Assembly: GCA_942486035.1 (NCBI GenBank)
Contig: CALNXK010000042.1
Location: 2,087,501-2,151,500, forward strand
Reading direction: 5' to 3'
Source: Porites lobata
Lineage: Eukaryota; Cnidaria; Anthozoa; Scleractinia; Poritidae
Length of the DNA: 64,000 bases
The translations under genes and the position numbers were made by a program. This document shows positions 47,473 through 58,592 of the stretch, one piece after another (positions within the stretch are counted from its first letter, which is position 1; each line of letters begins with the position of its first letter). The notes below the pieces were generated by a model. The model made no database searches. It had not been told where the DNA came from and was given only the letters and a program-made list of their open reading frames with translations.

Positions 47473-47799
47473 TCAATGGCATGGCATGGCGACTAGCATT
47501 TCTGTATACGCGAGCTGCCATTGTGAATAACACCAAACGATCCTCTCCGGGGGAGGGTAAATGGTCTCTGAAGCTTGTTGCAACAGAGATCGAACCCACG
47601 CCGTTTTTCCGGACAAGGTCATTTCGGCGATAATGGAGGTGAAAGGATGCTCGAAGCGAAACCGCTTACATTTCTGTGAAAACATTGACACTGTTTGAAA
47701 TGGGGTAAGACCAGCCTTGCGGTGTGTAGACATCAAGTGCCTTTGCATACTATCTTTTCTACTAAAGGATTTTTGGCAAACGGAACAGAGCCAACTCAT
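47473..47799 (-). pseudogene. C2H2 zinc finger plus P-loop ATPase-like fragment, virus-derived
   Basis: The frame starts with a C2H2 finger (CSVCQKSFSRKDSMQRH, then STH), a linker, and then FTSIIAEMTLSGKTAWV, a P-loop-like SGKT motif, followed by PPPERIVWCYSQWQLAYTEM. This combination recalls packaging-ATPase-like proteins encoded by Polinton/adintovirus-type elements integrated in invertebrate genomes; the family call is from memory. The frame ends soon after the P-loop and homology-like sequence continues in another frame, so the gene is broken. Confidence 0.5.
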
Positions 47800-48074
47800 A
47801 TCAACTCCTCAGGAGCAGAATGTAGACTGAGAAAGAGGAAGTATGTGGAGCATTTACATAGGATTTCAGGCCATAAAATTATATTGTTTTCTTTCCCTCC
47901 ACCTCGACCACCACCGGCACCATCACATTTCCATTGTTCTCTTCCACCACCAGCGCCACCACCATATGTCCATTGTTTTCCCTCCACCACCACAACCACG
48001 TCATTTCTATTGTTTTCCCTCCTCGAGATTCTATAAAAGACTACCAACTGCCATTCTTAGTTCATTTTGTAGCA
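47800..48074. promoter_or_regulatory. Divergent promoter region of the virus-derived cluster
   Basis: It lies between two head-to-head genes. A CCACCACC-rich microsatellite-like tract runs at 47900-48000. TATAAAAG at 48032-48039 sits about 36 bases before the plus-strand ATG at 48075. Confidence 0.45.
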
Positions 48075-48381
48075 ATGTCTCGTGTAGTGAACAACAATCG
48101 TGGTTTTCTTCAACTGTTAGCTGATCGCCCTGCTTTCTCCACAGCAACTACATGCACTAGTCCAAGTCTTATACAATATGGTTGTGGGACACATTCCCAT
48201 CCCCGAAGAAAATAAGCGGATGTTGCTGCCCTATAAGGATGCTTTACTTGATCTGGCCAGTCCAAATGTCCCTTACAAAACAAAGAAGCGAGTCCTTGTA
48301 CAAGAGGGTAGTGGTTTTATTGAAGATGTATTAGCCCTTATTGTTTCAAGCTTAGGATTTTTAATGCTAAAAAAGAGGTGA
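48075..48381 (+). pseudogene. Small virus-derived gene with hydrophobic C-terminus, frameshifted
   Basis: The first part (MSRVVNNNRGFLQLLADR) and the second part (KRMLLPYKDALLDLAS, KTKKRVLVQEGSGF, then a hydrophobic tail) lie in different frames, with the shift around 48150-48190. The second half has the pattern of the small pX-like protein found in Polinton/adintovirus-type elements: basic helix, Gly-Phe turn, hydrophobic end. The assignment is from memory. Confidence 0.45.
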
Positions 48382-48434
48382 CGCATCGCTACGTTGAACA
48401 TTCGAAGCGAAGTCTGTTACTGGTACTCATCAAA

Positions 48435-49035
48435 ATGAAGAGAAAGATAGATTTGGTTGAAGAAGAACACGAGAGTGAACATGAAGAAAGCGAAAGTTCT
48501 GGTGATGAAAGCGGCGAGGATGAAGAACTAAGAATAAAAGAAGAACCAAGAATAAAGGATGTTTTGAGTCATCTTTCCCGTGCAGTGTCGGAAAAGAGTG
48601 CTTCTGATTTGCTGCATAGTATGGCCGCTGCCAAAGATATCCTTTTCTGGACTCCCGGCGGACAATTACTTCGAAATAAACGCACTATTCCCGTCAAAAA
48701 CATCGCCGAGCTAGATGAGTATGTGTTACTCCCTCGTAACAATGAGGTTACCAAGCCTTGTGCGCTGAATACTTTTTAGATGGGCTTGCAGAGTTAGGAA
48801 TCGATAAAGGTTAATCACGAACAAAAAGTTGTTAAGTGACTTAATAGAAAAGGAAAAAGGCCACCGAACTGTAGAAAATACTCCCGATAACGACAGTAAT
48901 AATGAGGAGAGTTCATCGGATATTGAAAATCAAGAGGAGGAGGAGGAAGTGGCTTCTGACAATGCTGAAGCCAAGGGAGCGACAACGACACTGAAAACAA
49001 CAGCCAGAAAACAGAAAGTAGTTATGCAGCCCTGA
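48435..49035 (+). pseudogene. Acidic virus-derived gene, broken
   Basis: The ATG at 48435 starts MKRKIDLVEEE with a long Glu/Asp/Ser-rich stretch, then a folded-looking part with LLHSMAAAKDILFWTPGGQL and TIPVKNIAELDEYV. A stop at 48777 follows a T-run, and similar coding continues one frame over until a second stop. A further acidic open stretch (48829-49035, SDIENQEEEEEVASD) follows. The gene accompanies the two preceding genes in related elements, as I recall. At least one frameshift makes it non-functional. Confidence 0.45.
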
Positions 49036-49297
49036 AACGCCCACCACCTTTCAATTTAAAAGTCTCTGTGAACATTGCGAAAACTCTAATAAGTACTCGA
49101 CATTCATCATTATCGTGCAAAGGTAAAGAAGACCCTCCGGGAAGCCCTCTAATTTATTTTATTTTAAACAACATTTGGTCAGGGGTGCCCAGTTCAGCGA
49201 GGCTGGTTTGAATGGGACCCTGATGAAAAAGAAAAAACAACACACAAGACATAATGATAAAAATGGTAAAACTTAGGATAACAAAAGTAAGGGCGGT

Positions 49298-49720
49298 TCA
49301 TTTAGGCTTGGATCTAAAGCGCCTTTTTAGGCAAAATGCAAACTTATTAATATCATGCTCGCTCCTCAGGGCCAGAGGAAGCGTGTTCCAGGTCTTCGCT
49401 TCGCTGAACCTGAAGGAGCCCCGGTACTTAGTTGTCCTAGCAAGTGGGAGGCGGAGCAAATCTCTATGGTGCGTGTTATATGAATGGAAATCGCGCATCA
49501 GTGGCTAGATTCATTTTGTAAATATGATGGAGCCAGGCCATAAAGGCTTTTAAACACTAGCATGCACTTAAGATATATAGTCCCGGCGGGACTGGAGCGT
49601 AGGCCAACTGAACGTTCGAGATGTCTGCGATTGTGAAACTGTAGCCTTCAGTAATACTGGCGGCACGCCTATGAAGATTGTCCAGGGACTCTCGGTCAGT
49701 CTTACCGCAGGAGTGGTCCG
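49298..49720 (-). mobile_element. LINE reverse transcriptase C-terminal fragment
   Basis: The minus strand reads CLVFKSLYGLAPSYLQNE upstream in one frame, then DLLRLPLARTTKYRGSFRFS and TWNTLPLALRSEHDINKF in another. These are the usual final blocks of a LINE ORF2. The copy is broken and 5'-truncated. Confidence 0.78.
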
Positions 49721-49724
49721 CAAA

Positions 49725-51070
49725 TTTTGCAAAAAGAAAAACACTTTAACAAATATCGAATCAATACCAAGAATAAGAAATTTAGCAAGCGTTCATACTT
49801 ATAAAAGAACAAAAGTTAAGAAAGGCTCTCTAATGATCCGCACACTTCGCAAAAATGCCAAAAATATAAAAACAAGAATTTTCATCGCAAAAATAAAAAC
49901 ACTTTAACAAATATCGAATCAATACCAAGAACAACAAATTTAGCAGAAGTTCATACTTATAAAGAACAAAGGTTAGAAGGGCCTCCAGAAGTCCACAAAT
50001 TTCGCAAAAATCGCAAACGAAAACTTTCGGTGCTAAGAAAGAAACAAGCTAACAAATATCGCAAAACTAACAAGAATACCAAATTCAGCAAAAGAGTAAA
50101 GGTAAACAAGGCCCTCTAACGGTCCGCAAATTTCGCAAAAATCAACAACAACAACAACCAAAATTGTTCCAATTTGCAAAAGTTCAGACTTGTAAAGAAT
50201 AAAGGAAAAGAAGGCCTTGGGGTACGCAAAAGTAAAAAAGAATAGCCAAGAATTGCGCATTAAAAAGAAGGGCAAAAAGGGGCCAAGACACCCGCGCGTC
50301 AGTGTTTCTTCCCGACCGATAGATATAGAAGTGTCAAAACCCAGTGCTCACAGACGGGCGCAAATGCTAGAAACAAACGTAAACGCAAGTAGAACTTTTC
50401 ATGGCCAAGAACCCACCATAAAAAACGTCCCAAAGTAACAAGAATAGTAAAAGGCGAAATCTGCCAAATTTTCGAGGCCCTTCCTACCTTTTCTCTTTCT
50501 AGCCCTAGAATTTTGTTAAATTTGCTATTCTTTGCGAAATTGGTTTCTCAGTCTTTTTCATAGCAAGAAAAATTCTTGTCACTTTTGCGATTTATGCGAA
50601 ATTTGTGGCATTCTCGACAACCTGCTTGACCTTTTTATTTCTATGTGTAGAATTTTGCTAGATTTATCATTCTTGCCATTTTTGCGGAAATTGCGACCTT
50701 TCCGAGGCCCTTCTTTGTCTTTTCTCTTTGAAGTCTGAAAACTTTGTTAAATTTGTTTACTGTTGCTACTTTTGCAATATTTGTTACTCAGTCTGTAAAA
50801 TTTGCGGCCTTCTTGAGACCCTTCTCGGCCTTTTCCCTTTCTAAGTCTAGAATTGTGTTCAATTTGTTATTCATGCTATTCTTTGGATATTTCTTACCCT
50901 GTCTTTGTAGATTACAAGGATATTTCTTGTTACTTTTGCTAAATTTGCGACGTTTCCGAGGCCCTTCTTTGCCTTTCCCTTTGTAAGTCTAGAATTTTGT
51001 TAAATTTGTTAGTCGTGCTATTTTTGCGATATTTTCAATTAAGTGTCTCTCAATATTTTTTGGAATCATT
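49725..51070. repeat. Foldback array of degenerate 110-230 bp units (CGCAAAAATCGCAAA motif)
   Basis: From about 49725 to 50430 tandem units on the plus strand share AACAAATATCG, AGTTCATACTTATAAAGAA, GGCCCTC and CAAATTTCGCAAAAAT; starts at 49748, 49906 and 50051 give periods of 158 and 145. From about 50460 to 51070 the same unit recurs in reverse complement (GAGGCCCTTCTTTG, CTAGAATTTTGTTAAATTTG, ATTTTTGCGATATTT), with GAGGCCC-type marks near 50474, 50703, 50815 and 50958. The two halves form one large imperfect inverted repeat. Confidence 0.75.
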
Positions 51071-52301
51071 TTTTTTTGCTAAAATTGCGAAAAAACATTG
51101 CGTTGCAAATTTATGCTACTGCGTTCGATCAAGGGTATAGCTCAAATTTTCACGACTCCTTTGTCTCGCATTTTCCAGAAAAGACTTGAGCATAAAAACC
51201 AGACCAAATATTATAGAAGAATGACCAGAAAGCCTCAGAGTCATTTTAAAATTTTGGCGTATCGAACGTGGGTTATTATTTATAAAGGACTCTATTGCAC
51301 TCATCTCATATCTTCAGTCTCTCAACGGTGGGGGGGGGCAATAGAGACGTTATCTCTCCGCATGTTTGGATTGCGCGCAGAACAAACAGGGATCAGCTTT
51401 ATCTCGGTATCCAGGCGCGTAGCTGGAGTTTCAGAAGGGGTGTTCGTTTTGAAATTGAGAGCCAAATGCGGACCGAGCACTGTCAGGAAGAAAAGGAAAA
51501 ACTTGGGGCAAAAATACAAGTATTTAAAAACACGTTTCATTTCAAGGCTCGAACTGAAGAAAGCGTTATGATTCTGCTTGTATGAATAAAGAAAAACTCT
51601 TCACATGTGTAGATACAAATAAGTTCGCTCTTATATTTGACTCTCCTGTTCTCATGTGTGTTTTTTGCGTTCCTTTCAATAAAATGACATCTCAGTGAAA
51701 CCAGAAGGAATAAAGAATGAAAAGACAGTTGAAATTTTTCTGAGACTTTGTTAAAGGTCCACGCTCTATGCGTCCGGTCATGGGTATTCATAAACTAAAC
51801 ATCCTTGGGTGAAGACTTCCAAACAGAGTGACAATTTCTTCCAGATCATCAGGTAAATCATACCTGATATGCATTGCAGCAAGGGAGGAGAGCCTAGTCT
51901 CGCCCGTGGTAAACATTGTTATTCAACGTGCACCAATTCAATAGTTCATGTATATTGCTTTGAACTTTGACAGTGTACCCAAGTCTTCTTAGCAATGCTT
52001 ATTAAGAATCTAAGCGAATCTAAGCTACGACCGTAATAAAGTTAGTAGTTTTCTGAATTTTTCCAGGGTTTTCTACAACCTCAATAGTTACGTTCCAAAG
52101 GTAGTCCGTCCGAACCCCTCAACCCCCCCCAATACGCGCCTGGTATCGTAGATAGAAAGTATGTTTTTACCTTTCACTTAAAGCTGCTGGCGAAACAAAC
52201 AAACAAACAAACAAACAAAACAAACAAAACTGCAATAGTCGGCGTTCAAACCTTTTCCTAACTCACACAAAAAGAAATAGTACAAACTGGACTCTTTAAG
52301 G
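51071..52301. other. 3' flank of gene B; repeat-like, no gene
   Basis: A plus-strand frame of 157 codons (51098-51571) is Arg/Lys-rich without a domain and its region looks repeat-derived. A (CAAA)n microsatellite lies at 52195-52230. Confidence 0.4.
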
Positions 52302-52359
52302 TTATAACTTTGCTATGTCAACTAAGGTCCGGTCACGCCAGAGTAGCCTCAGATTATCT
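52302..52359 (-). pseudogene. Out-of-frame remnant of the ancestral tail of gene B
   Basis: Just after the gene B stop, a different frame reads RDRTLVDIAKL and a stop, matching the end of gene A (RSDTLADVTKL, stop). The old C-terminus is therefore still visible but cut off by a frameshift. Confidence 0.7.
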
Positions 52360-55300
52360 TCATGATCCAGCTTCTCGCTGACGCTTTGTCGAGGCATCTA
52401 GCTTATCGTCACCACTTTCTAAGCCCTCGTTCTGACGTCCTTTGAAAACGTTCACTATATATTGATCGTAATCTGTTTCATCATTTTCCTGTCTCTCATT
52501 ACTATTAGGATGCACTTCGTTGGCGTTTTCTTCTGCAGCTAACTCAAAAGAAGGGTTTTCGGCTGCTTGACCCGGGTTTTCATTTCCAGTCACTGCCAGC
52601 TGCAAATCGTGGCTACTTTCATCTTTCTTGCTTATGTTACCTAGTCTTTCTGTGCTAACTCTGACTGAGGGAAATGAGGTAACTGAAGGCTTCCAACACA
52701 GCAAGGACATATAAACAGGCATAATGCACAGACCGTGAATAAGACCAAATCCGACGATTCCAAGGAACATTCGGAAAAAGATTCGGAATATCTCGGACGC
52801 AGCAAATGCTAAGACGATCATTCCAAGGAAGGTACTGAAACCTAAACGACACACAAAAAAATAAAAATAAAAATAGACAAATAAATAAAAAACCAAGGAT
52901 AAGATCGAGCCGCACTATAGATTTCGCATACTTCTTTTCAATTTTTTACATTGGAGACTAAAATCATTTAGTATATACTAAAACAGTGGATAGTGTTTTT
53001 CGCGTTCTCTGATTGGCTACTCAATCATTGAATACCCAGCCCTATTCACTGATTCGCCTCCAGTTCCTCCGAGCGAGCGACGCCAAACTGGCGTAAGTTA
53101 CGAGCAAAATGGATTCCCGGTTTGTTGCCATAACAAACAAAGAAATTTCACAAATAATCAAACAACCTGTTCCTGAAATACACCAGGAAGGCGACGTAAT
53201 TTGGTTTGGGAGTTTACAAATACAAATGAAGCTTAAGTCTTGCGTTACTTTATTTAGCTTACATGTTCAAAAATAAGCTTTAAACTTAATTTAATGATTT
53301 TTTTACATAATGGTTTTTAATAGAAAGAGAATTCACAACTCCTTTTCAAGAAATACCTTCAAAAGTTTTATTTGTCAACAAGAAAACAAGACGGCCGTTC
53401 GGTCATTGCGCGCCAAGATTGTAACGAGATCGTTGACAACAGTGAATGAGTTAAAAAGATCATTTTTTGCTCAATTATCTCACTGTTTTTGTATATACTA
53501 AAACAATTATTCACCGAAGTGGAGGTGACTAGTGGGAAATTTTACCGAGCCGCAAAGCGGCGAAATAAATACCCACCACTAGCCATCGATTAATTGTTAT
53601 CTATGTCATCTGCGCCTTCGTCGAATACTGGCATCATACAAGTGTAAAATTTGATGTTCGCGAGAAAGGTTGACCCACTAAAGGCGTCCTCGTGATTCGA
53701 AAGTAAAAAATTCTAAGCATATCCCTCAAATCACGCTCGCCGATATTATTTTCGCCCGCCCGTTTACCGTCTATTTTGCAATACTTCTAGATATGACGTA
53801 CCATGTTTGCAACCCATAGTGACCCGCCCAAATAGAGAGGCATGCGTTTTTTAAGCGATTTTAAACTAGATTCGCTTGCCGTTAATTTGATTATGTTCCA
53901 CCGACACGCTGAAACCGATACTATGTGCTTGTATTAATAAAGAAGCAACGGTGCTACGTGAAGGTAAAAATCCTTATTTCACAACATTAGCTTCTAACAG
54001 TACTTATAAGACGGAGAAATGTGACACGGACGGTGCGCTTATTTTACCACCATCGGGTTTTTAAAGGTAAACGTAAAGCTACAAGGAAAGGAAAGAAGTC
54101 AAAACAAGGATTTGAAGTCACACGTGGAAATGGAACTCGGAACTTTCAGCACAAAACGCCGCGTACTAACCGACTTTGCTAGTCTTGGTCTCTCTTTGCT
54201 CTACAGCAAAATAAAACTCTATGGGTAGGTTATTTAAACGAAGTCTTAGGAAATCTTTCCACCCCCAGGCCCCGGTTGTTCAAGCGTTGGATAGAGCTAT
54301 CCACAGGATGAATCACTATCTAGCGGATGAGTATTAGGAGGATCTCAACGTGGTGGTAGCTTTGGCGGCTCACGGTTATTTTTTTGGCCATTTTGACGGT
54401 TGACGCCTTAGAGCCTTTTAGGGCTGACAGTTATTTAGTGAAAATTTTATCCAAGATCGATTTAAAGTTAAGATTAACTTCTGTATAAATCAATATTAAA
54501 CGTTGTGTTTTGGAGGTTGACTTCGCTTTTCACATATAAAATGTCGAAATATTTTGAGATATTAGAACGTTGTAAAGTCTTGTAATGTCGAGTAGTGTTT
54601 TTGAGAACATGGTCAGTGGTTTTTCCAGTTAAAAGATTTTTCAGAAGCCAAGTCCGTGAAAATCAGCTGAAATAGTGAGATTTGAAATACCTTGAAACGT
54701 TTTGACGGTTACTATTACTCTACATTTTTGACGGTATACGGTTAAATTTTAGGCCGTTTGACGCCTGACGGTTAGCACCATTGACACCCTCTATAAGGGA
54801 AACCAATTGCGTTATCCACTGGACAAAGATATATCCAGTGGATTGCGTTATCCAGCTTTTGAACAACTGGGCGAGATCTCTTCCGCAGAGGGTTATTTTA
54901 AGAAGGCAAATGCTTTTATAGTCTCCACCATATGCTTTCATGAAGATGTTCATCATAAATGGTTTTTAAATAAAAGAGTTCGGCGAAATGAAAATGGCCG
55001 AGAACGCGATTTTGTTAAACACTGGCTAAATTCCTTTTAAATAACTGGGCCTATTATCCAGGTGATCTCTAGGTGTCCGTTTTTGGAACATTTTTGTTGT
55101 ATAGCAGTGTCCAAGGTCCGTTATGATAGGGTTGACTATACATTGAATGAAGTTGACCTACCTCCCATGAGTACACTTGCACCCAGAGTACTCAGAGCAT
55201 CTACCACTCGGTCATTTGCTGATAACTTGTTGGAAAAAACGTACGCATGCGCAATGTGTGCGCTGTAATCAACTGCAAAACCAATAGCCATAACAAGATT

Positions 55301-57911
55301 TATCATGGACACAGCGTTGAGTGACACACCCCAAATAACCATTAAGCCAAACAGTTCGCATATCAGGGCGGCAAAGTTGAACAACACGAGGATTGCCACT
55401 GTGCAGTCAACCAAAAAGGGACTGGTGACAACAAAGACTGTAATGGCAGCGATTATGAGGTTCCGTATAGTTTCACGTGTTGTGATAACATACTGTTCAA
55501 AGAAAATAAATGCACGTGTAATGGGGAAGGCCTTGAGGTTGGACTTCGTATCAAGATCTCTGCGAAGTGATTGCATAGCATTTTTTTGGAATGTAGACTC
55601 GCCGTTGCTTTTCATGAAACCGATAATGCGCGTAGCTTCTAGCGCGGAGCCATCAGTAGAAAACTTCAGATCCTGAGCGAAGAATAAAAACTCTGTTTGA
55701 TTGAGAAAGTATTTCAAACCAGGCAAAAATGCTGGACCGATAGCGCTGATGTTAGCCATTCTAGCAAACTTTGCGAAATGGTCCATCCATGACAAAGATC
55801 TGGCTAGGTAATGTTCATTGTTGTTCACAATGTTTGTTAGGTTTCTGATAGCTTCCTGTGTAGAGGGTTTCTCATAACCTACGTTTCCAGTTATCACAAT
55901 GCTGACTTCAATAGAAAGTTCAAAGTGCTCTGCTTCTGCGGTCAGAAATCGTTTCAAGTACGAATCATCTTTCGCTAGGATCCTTCTGTCGAATTTCTCG
56001 TCTACTTGTAAGACTCCATATATTCCAGCCCCAAGCAAACCCAGAGATAAAACGATAACGACCACCTTTGTCACAGGATATGTAAGAAACCTGCCCCAGG
56101 TCCCCATAGCGCGATTCGATAACTGTGGGCTAGGCTCGTCCCAGGCTGGTGCGCCCTCCTTTGGCTGAGGTGCTCGGCAGAATGGTAAGCAGTCTCGACG
56201 ACCTGATTTTATTCTCTTTACGTCGTATGTCATGATGGCCACGAAATAGGTGATGATCATTATGTAGGAGAATGTCACTGTTAGAGCCGCATAGATACAA
56301 AAATACCTGATAAATAAATGGCTAGAGTTAGTGTTCTTTTAAACAAAACGGAACCTGTATGCGCAATTCACTTGTACGTACATTACATTCATGAAACATG
56401 ACAAGCAAATGTCAACATGGGCTGTGAAGGATTAGAGAAAACATTCCCTTCCGATCTGTATGGGCGTTAACAGTGCAAAAACTTAGCCTGTCCACAGACC
56501 CCCTATTTTCTCTTAAGAGATTTTCGAGCGCGCGTATGAACTAAGATAAAAATCGCGGGAGAAGAACGTCTGTGGACAGGTGACCAGAAACTTTGTTTTC
56601 ATTATTTCGTCAAAACAGTAAACGTTCACACAGAAAGTCTGTTGTCGTAAGGCTTGAAATTTATATTTGTAAGGCCCTAACCTTATTGCAGGAAAAGAAG
56701 TGGAAGTACTAACTGCAAACGCCACCAGGTCAGTCACAGTTGTCATGGTAACGGTGGCACCTGAATGGGCCATAACAGCTCTGATTATTTCGGTCAGTGA
56801 CATGTCCCGTGGCTGCCGATCAAGTTCATCCACTAGAATAAACATGTCATCGATTCCAATTCCAAGAACTAAAAATGGTAAAACGCCCACGATACTGATG
56901 AAAGGAACCCGACACCACATGGCAAGGCCGAACCCAGAGAGTATCCCAAGGGCCACTGCGAACACCCCTGCATTAGCGAGCAAGGAGTGACCGGTCAGCG
57001 GATTCAGAAATTTGCCCAGCATGACGCAGGCAAATGTGATCATGAGAGTGAAAGTGATTGACACCAGAGTGACGTCAGAGCCACTGCTTTCGGCGATAGC
57101 GTCGTCTAAACTTCTCCCGCTTGAGTAATGAACTTTAAAACATGAGAGGGTACCGTCTAACGACTCCAGTTTGTCAATAAACGTTTTTTCCCACTCCAGA
57201 ACCTTGTCGTTTTCTTTTTCATCGCCTAAGTCACTCATTAGATACACCATTTGCAGCGCTGTGGCTTTTAAGAAAGTTCCATCTTTCTTTTTAGTTGCGC
57301 CACCAAAAGTACGATTAAAATTGTAGGAGAAAGTCCGGCCATTCCGCGCCAAAGGGCGTGAGCTGTTGTATGCTCTCGATATTTCCCCTTGAACTTGTTC
57401 CAGGGTCATTTTACTATCGATTTTGCTCTCATTAAACTGCAAAAATTCCAGCGGGCTAATTATCATGCAGTCGTCCTGCGTCTTCGCCTTGTCCCCTGAT
57501 AGTGTGACACAGAATTCAGAGTATGATTGTAACTCCATAACAGCATGATGTGCCTTGAAGGCCTGCCGCAGACAGTCAGGAACGAGAACATTGCGATCAT
57601 CAGAAGATGCTGTTAAAAGGACGATTTCTTCGCGAATTTTAACTCGAAAGTATTTCTCGGCTTTGTCTAAATCATTAATAGAACGGCTGCTTTGAGGAAC
57701 AAATAGCTTTACTGTTCTGTTTTCTGCCTTGAACCAGACAAAACCCACGGAACATATACTGACGAACACGAGACATATTGAGATGGTAATTAGCGGATGT
57801 TTAGCGATTCCTTCGCCGAACCAACCAAAAAATCTTTCCAATAGACGCATATACCACCTGCAGAAACTTGACCACCAGTAACATGGGCTGAACTTGGATT
57901 GACAACAACAA
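52360..57911 (-). CDS. Patched-domain (PTCHD/RND family) membrane protein, gene B
   Basis: Exons 56682-57911, 55162-56306 and 52360-52841 join in frame (same junction residues as gene A) into about 951 codons. It is a 12-TM Patched-like protein: TM1 near residues 40-60, GIGIDDMF with Asp354 and Asp355, and AIGFAVDYSAH with Asp756. Transport residues are intact. The middle exon has exactly the same length (1,145 bp) as in gene A, and flanks are still partly alignable, so A and B are a fairly recent duplicate pair. The visible 5' exon starts in phase 2 after CTTCGTAG; the first exon is missing. The C-terminal tail is much shorter than in A. The intron between exons 2 and 3 is about 2.3 kb because of nested repeats, against 0.7 kb in A. 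Confidence 0.88.
52971..53600. mobile_element. Repeat element bounded by GTATATACTAAAAC, in intron 2 of gene B
   Basis: GTATATACTAAAACAGTGG at 52973 and GTATATACTAAAACAATTAT near 53492 bracket a segment. The latter continues into CACCGAAGTGGAGGTGACTA and CCGAGCCGCAAAGCGGCG, a motif I associate with coral dispersed repeats. Confidence 0.5.
53601..54269. other. Intron 2 of gene B, no further feature
   Basis: No gene or clear repeat is seen. Confidence 0.35.
54270..54874. mobile_element. Palindromic MITE interrupted by a second element
   Basis: The left end (CCCCGGTTGTTCAAGCGTTG, then GGATAGAGCTATCCAC) and the right end (GTGGATTGCGTTATCCAG, then CTTTTGAACAACTGGG) are inverted copies. Between about 54340 and 54790 lies foreign sequence rich in TTTTGACGGTTGACGCC-type motifs, whose right end resembles the segment at 60950-61050. 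Confidence 0.65.
54875..55161 (-). other. Intron 2 of gene B, exon-proximal part
   Basis: Ends at the donor GTAGGT after ATGGGAG. No other feature. Confidence 0.6.
56307..56681 (-). other. Intron 1 of gene B, containing a hairpin element
   Basis: Donor GTTAGG, acceptor TTTATCAG. At 56486-56582, AGCCTGTCCACAGAC and GTCTGTGGACAGG form the ends of a palindromic repeat; a related one lies at 61684-61768. Confidence 0.75.
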
Positions 57912-58256
57912 CTACGAAGGAAAAAGAAAATAAATTGGGAAATGTTTTACATCAAATGTGTTCTCATATTAAAATTTTTCTGTTTAAAAAGTCTACAAAA
58001 TAAGGAAAATTAAACTTTCTCAAATCTTTACGAAGAGTAACCTTAATATAACCACTAACGGTGGTGCTGGTTCTTTTGATCCTTATATTGTAACAACGGT
58101 GCTTTGAGACGACACTAATCGATCATGAAAAAGTTATAAAGCGTTCTATGGCTGAAAAGAATAAGACGATAAAAATTCTAAAATCGTACGAGCATAAAAA
58201 TGCAGTTGTCTTGCAAAACTGATGGGGCAATTTATATAATTATGCCTAAAAGAATC
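57912..58256. other. 5' flank or first intron of gene B, no gene seen
   Basis: The expected first exon of gene B is not recognisable here. Confidence 0.4.
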
Positions 58257-58492
58257 TTACATTTTATTCGGGAAAGTGTAAGAAGTGTTAGCGGTGTGCT
58301 TTTCATCAGAGACGAAATGAAGGTGTTCTCCGTCTGCAGATTCCCAAAAGTAGTAAGTTTCTTGTGAGGAGAATCCGCTGAGAAAAGTCGAACAAGGTAA
58401 CCGCCGGATTGTTGAGGCTTCGCAATTTGCACATCTCCCATAATACACTTTGTTCGCTCCCAAACATTTTGCATAAGCATTGCCATCAATTT
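58257..58492 (-). CDS. Candidate terminal exon of an unrecognised protein
   Basis: After a pyrimidine-rich stretch and AG, a minus-strand frame of about 77 codons reads IDGNAYAKCLGANKVYYGRC, then CEASTIRR, QETYYFWESADGEHLHFVSD and a stop. The composition is protein-like, with Cys and aromatic residues, unlike the neighbouring noise. No domain is recognised. It could be the last exon of a small secreted or extracellular protein, or chance. Confidence 0.28.
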
Positions 58493-58554
58493 CTCTTAGG
58501 ACGACTTTTAATACCCAAGAGAAATTAAATACAAAGGTCGTACAAATTTTTTGG

Positions 58555-58590
58555 GGGGTGTGGGGAAAGGGGGGGGGGGGGGGGGGAGGG
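58555..58590 (+). repeat. Poly-G tract
   Basis: A nearly uninterrupted run of G, with flanking GGGG blocks. It may form G-quadruplex structure and is prone to sequencing error. Confidence 0.9.
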
Positions 58591-58592
58591 CA

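Noticed and set aside
47570..47620. Possible tRNA B box (GGTTCGATCTC on the minus strand)
   Set aside because: No A box or stems fit, and the bases are part of the ATPase-like coding fragment.
47843..48215. His/Pro-rich plus-strand frames
   Set aside because: They translate a CCACCA microsatellite-like tract in the divergent promoter region.
51098..51585. 157- and 96-codon plus-strand frames
   Set aside because: Two overlapping frames are open with Arg/Lys-rich composition and no motif; likely repeat-derived.
56513..56681. C-terminal extension of the gene B first exon frame
   Set aside because: It runs past the conserved donor after AIR and into a hairpin repeat; gene A splices at the same residue.
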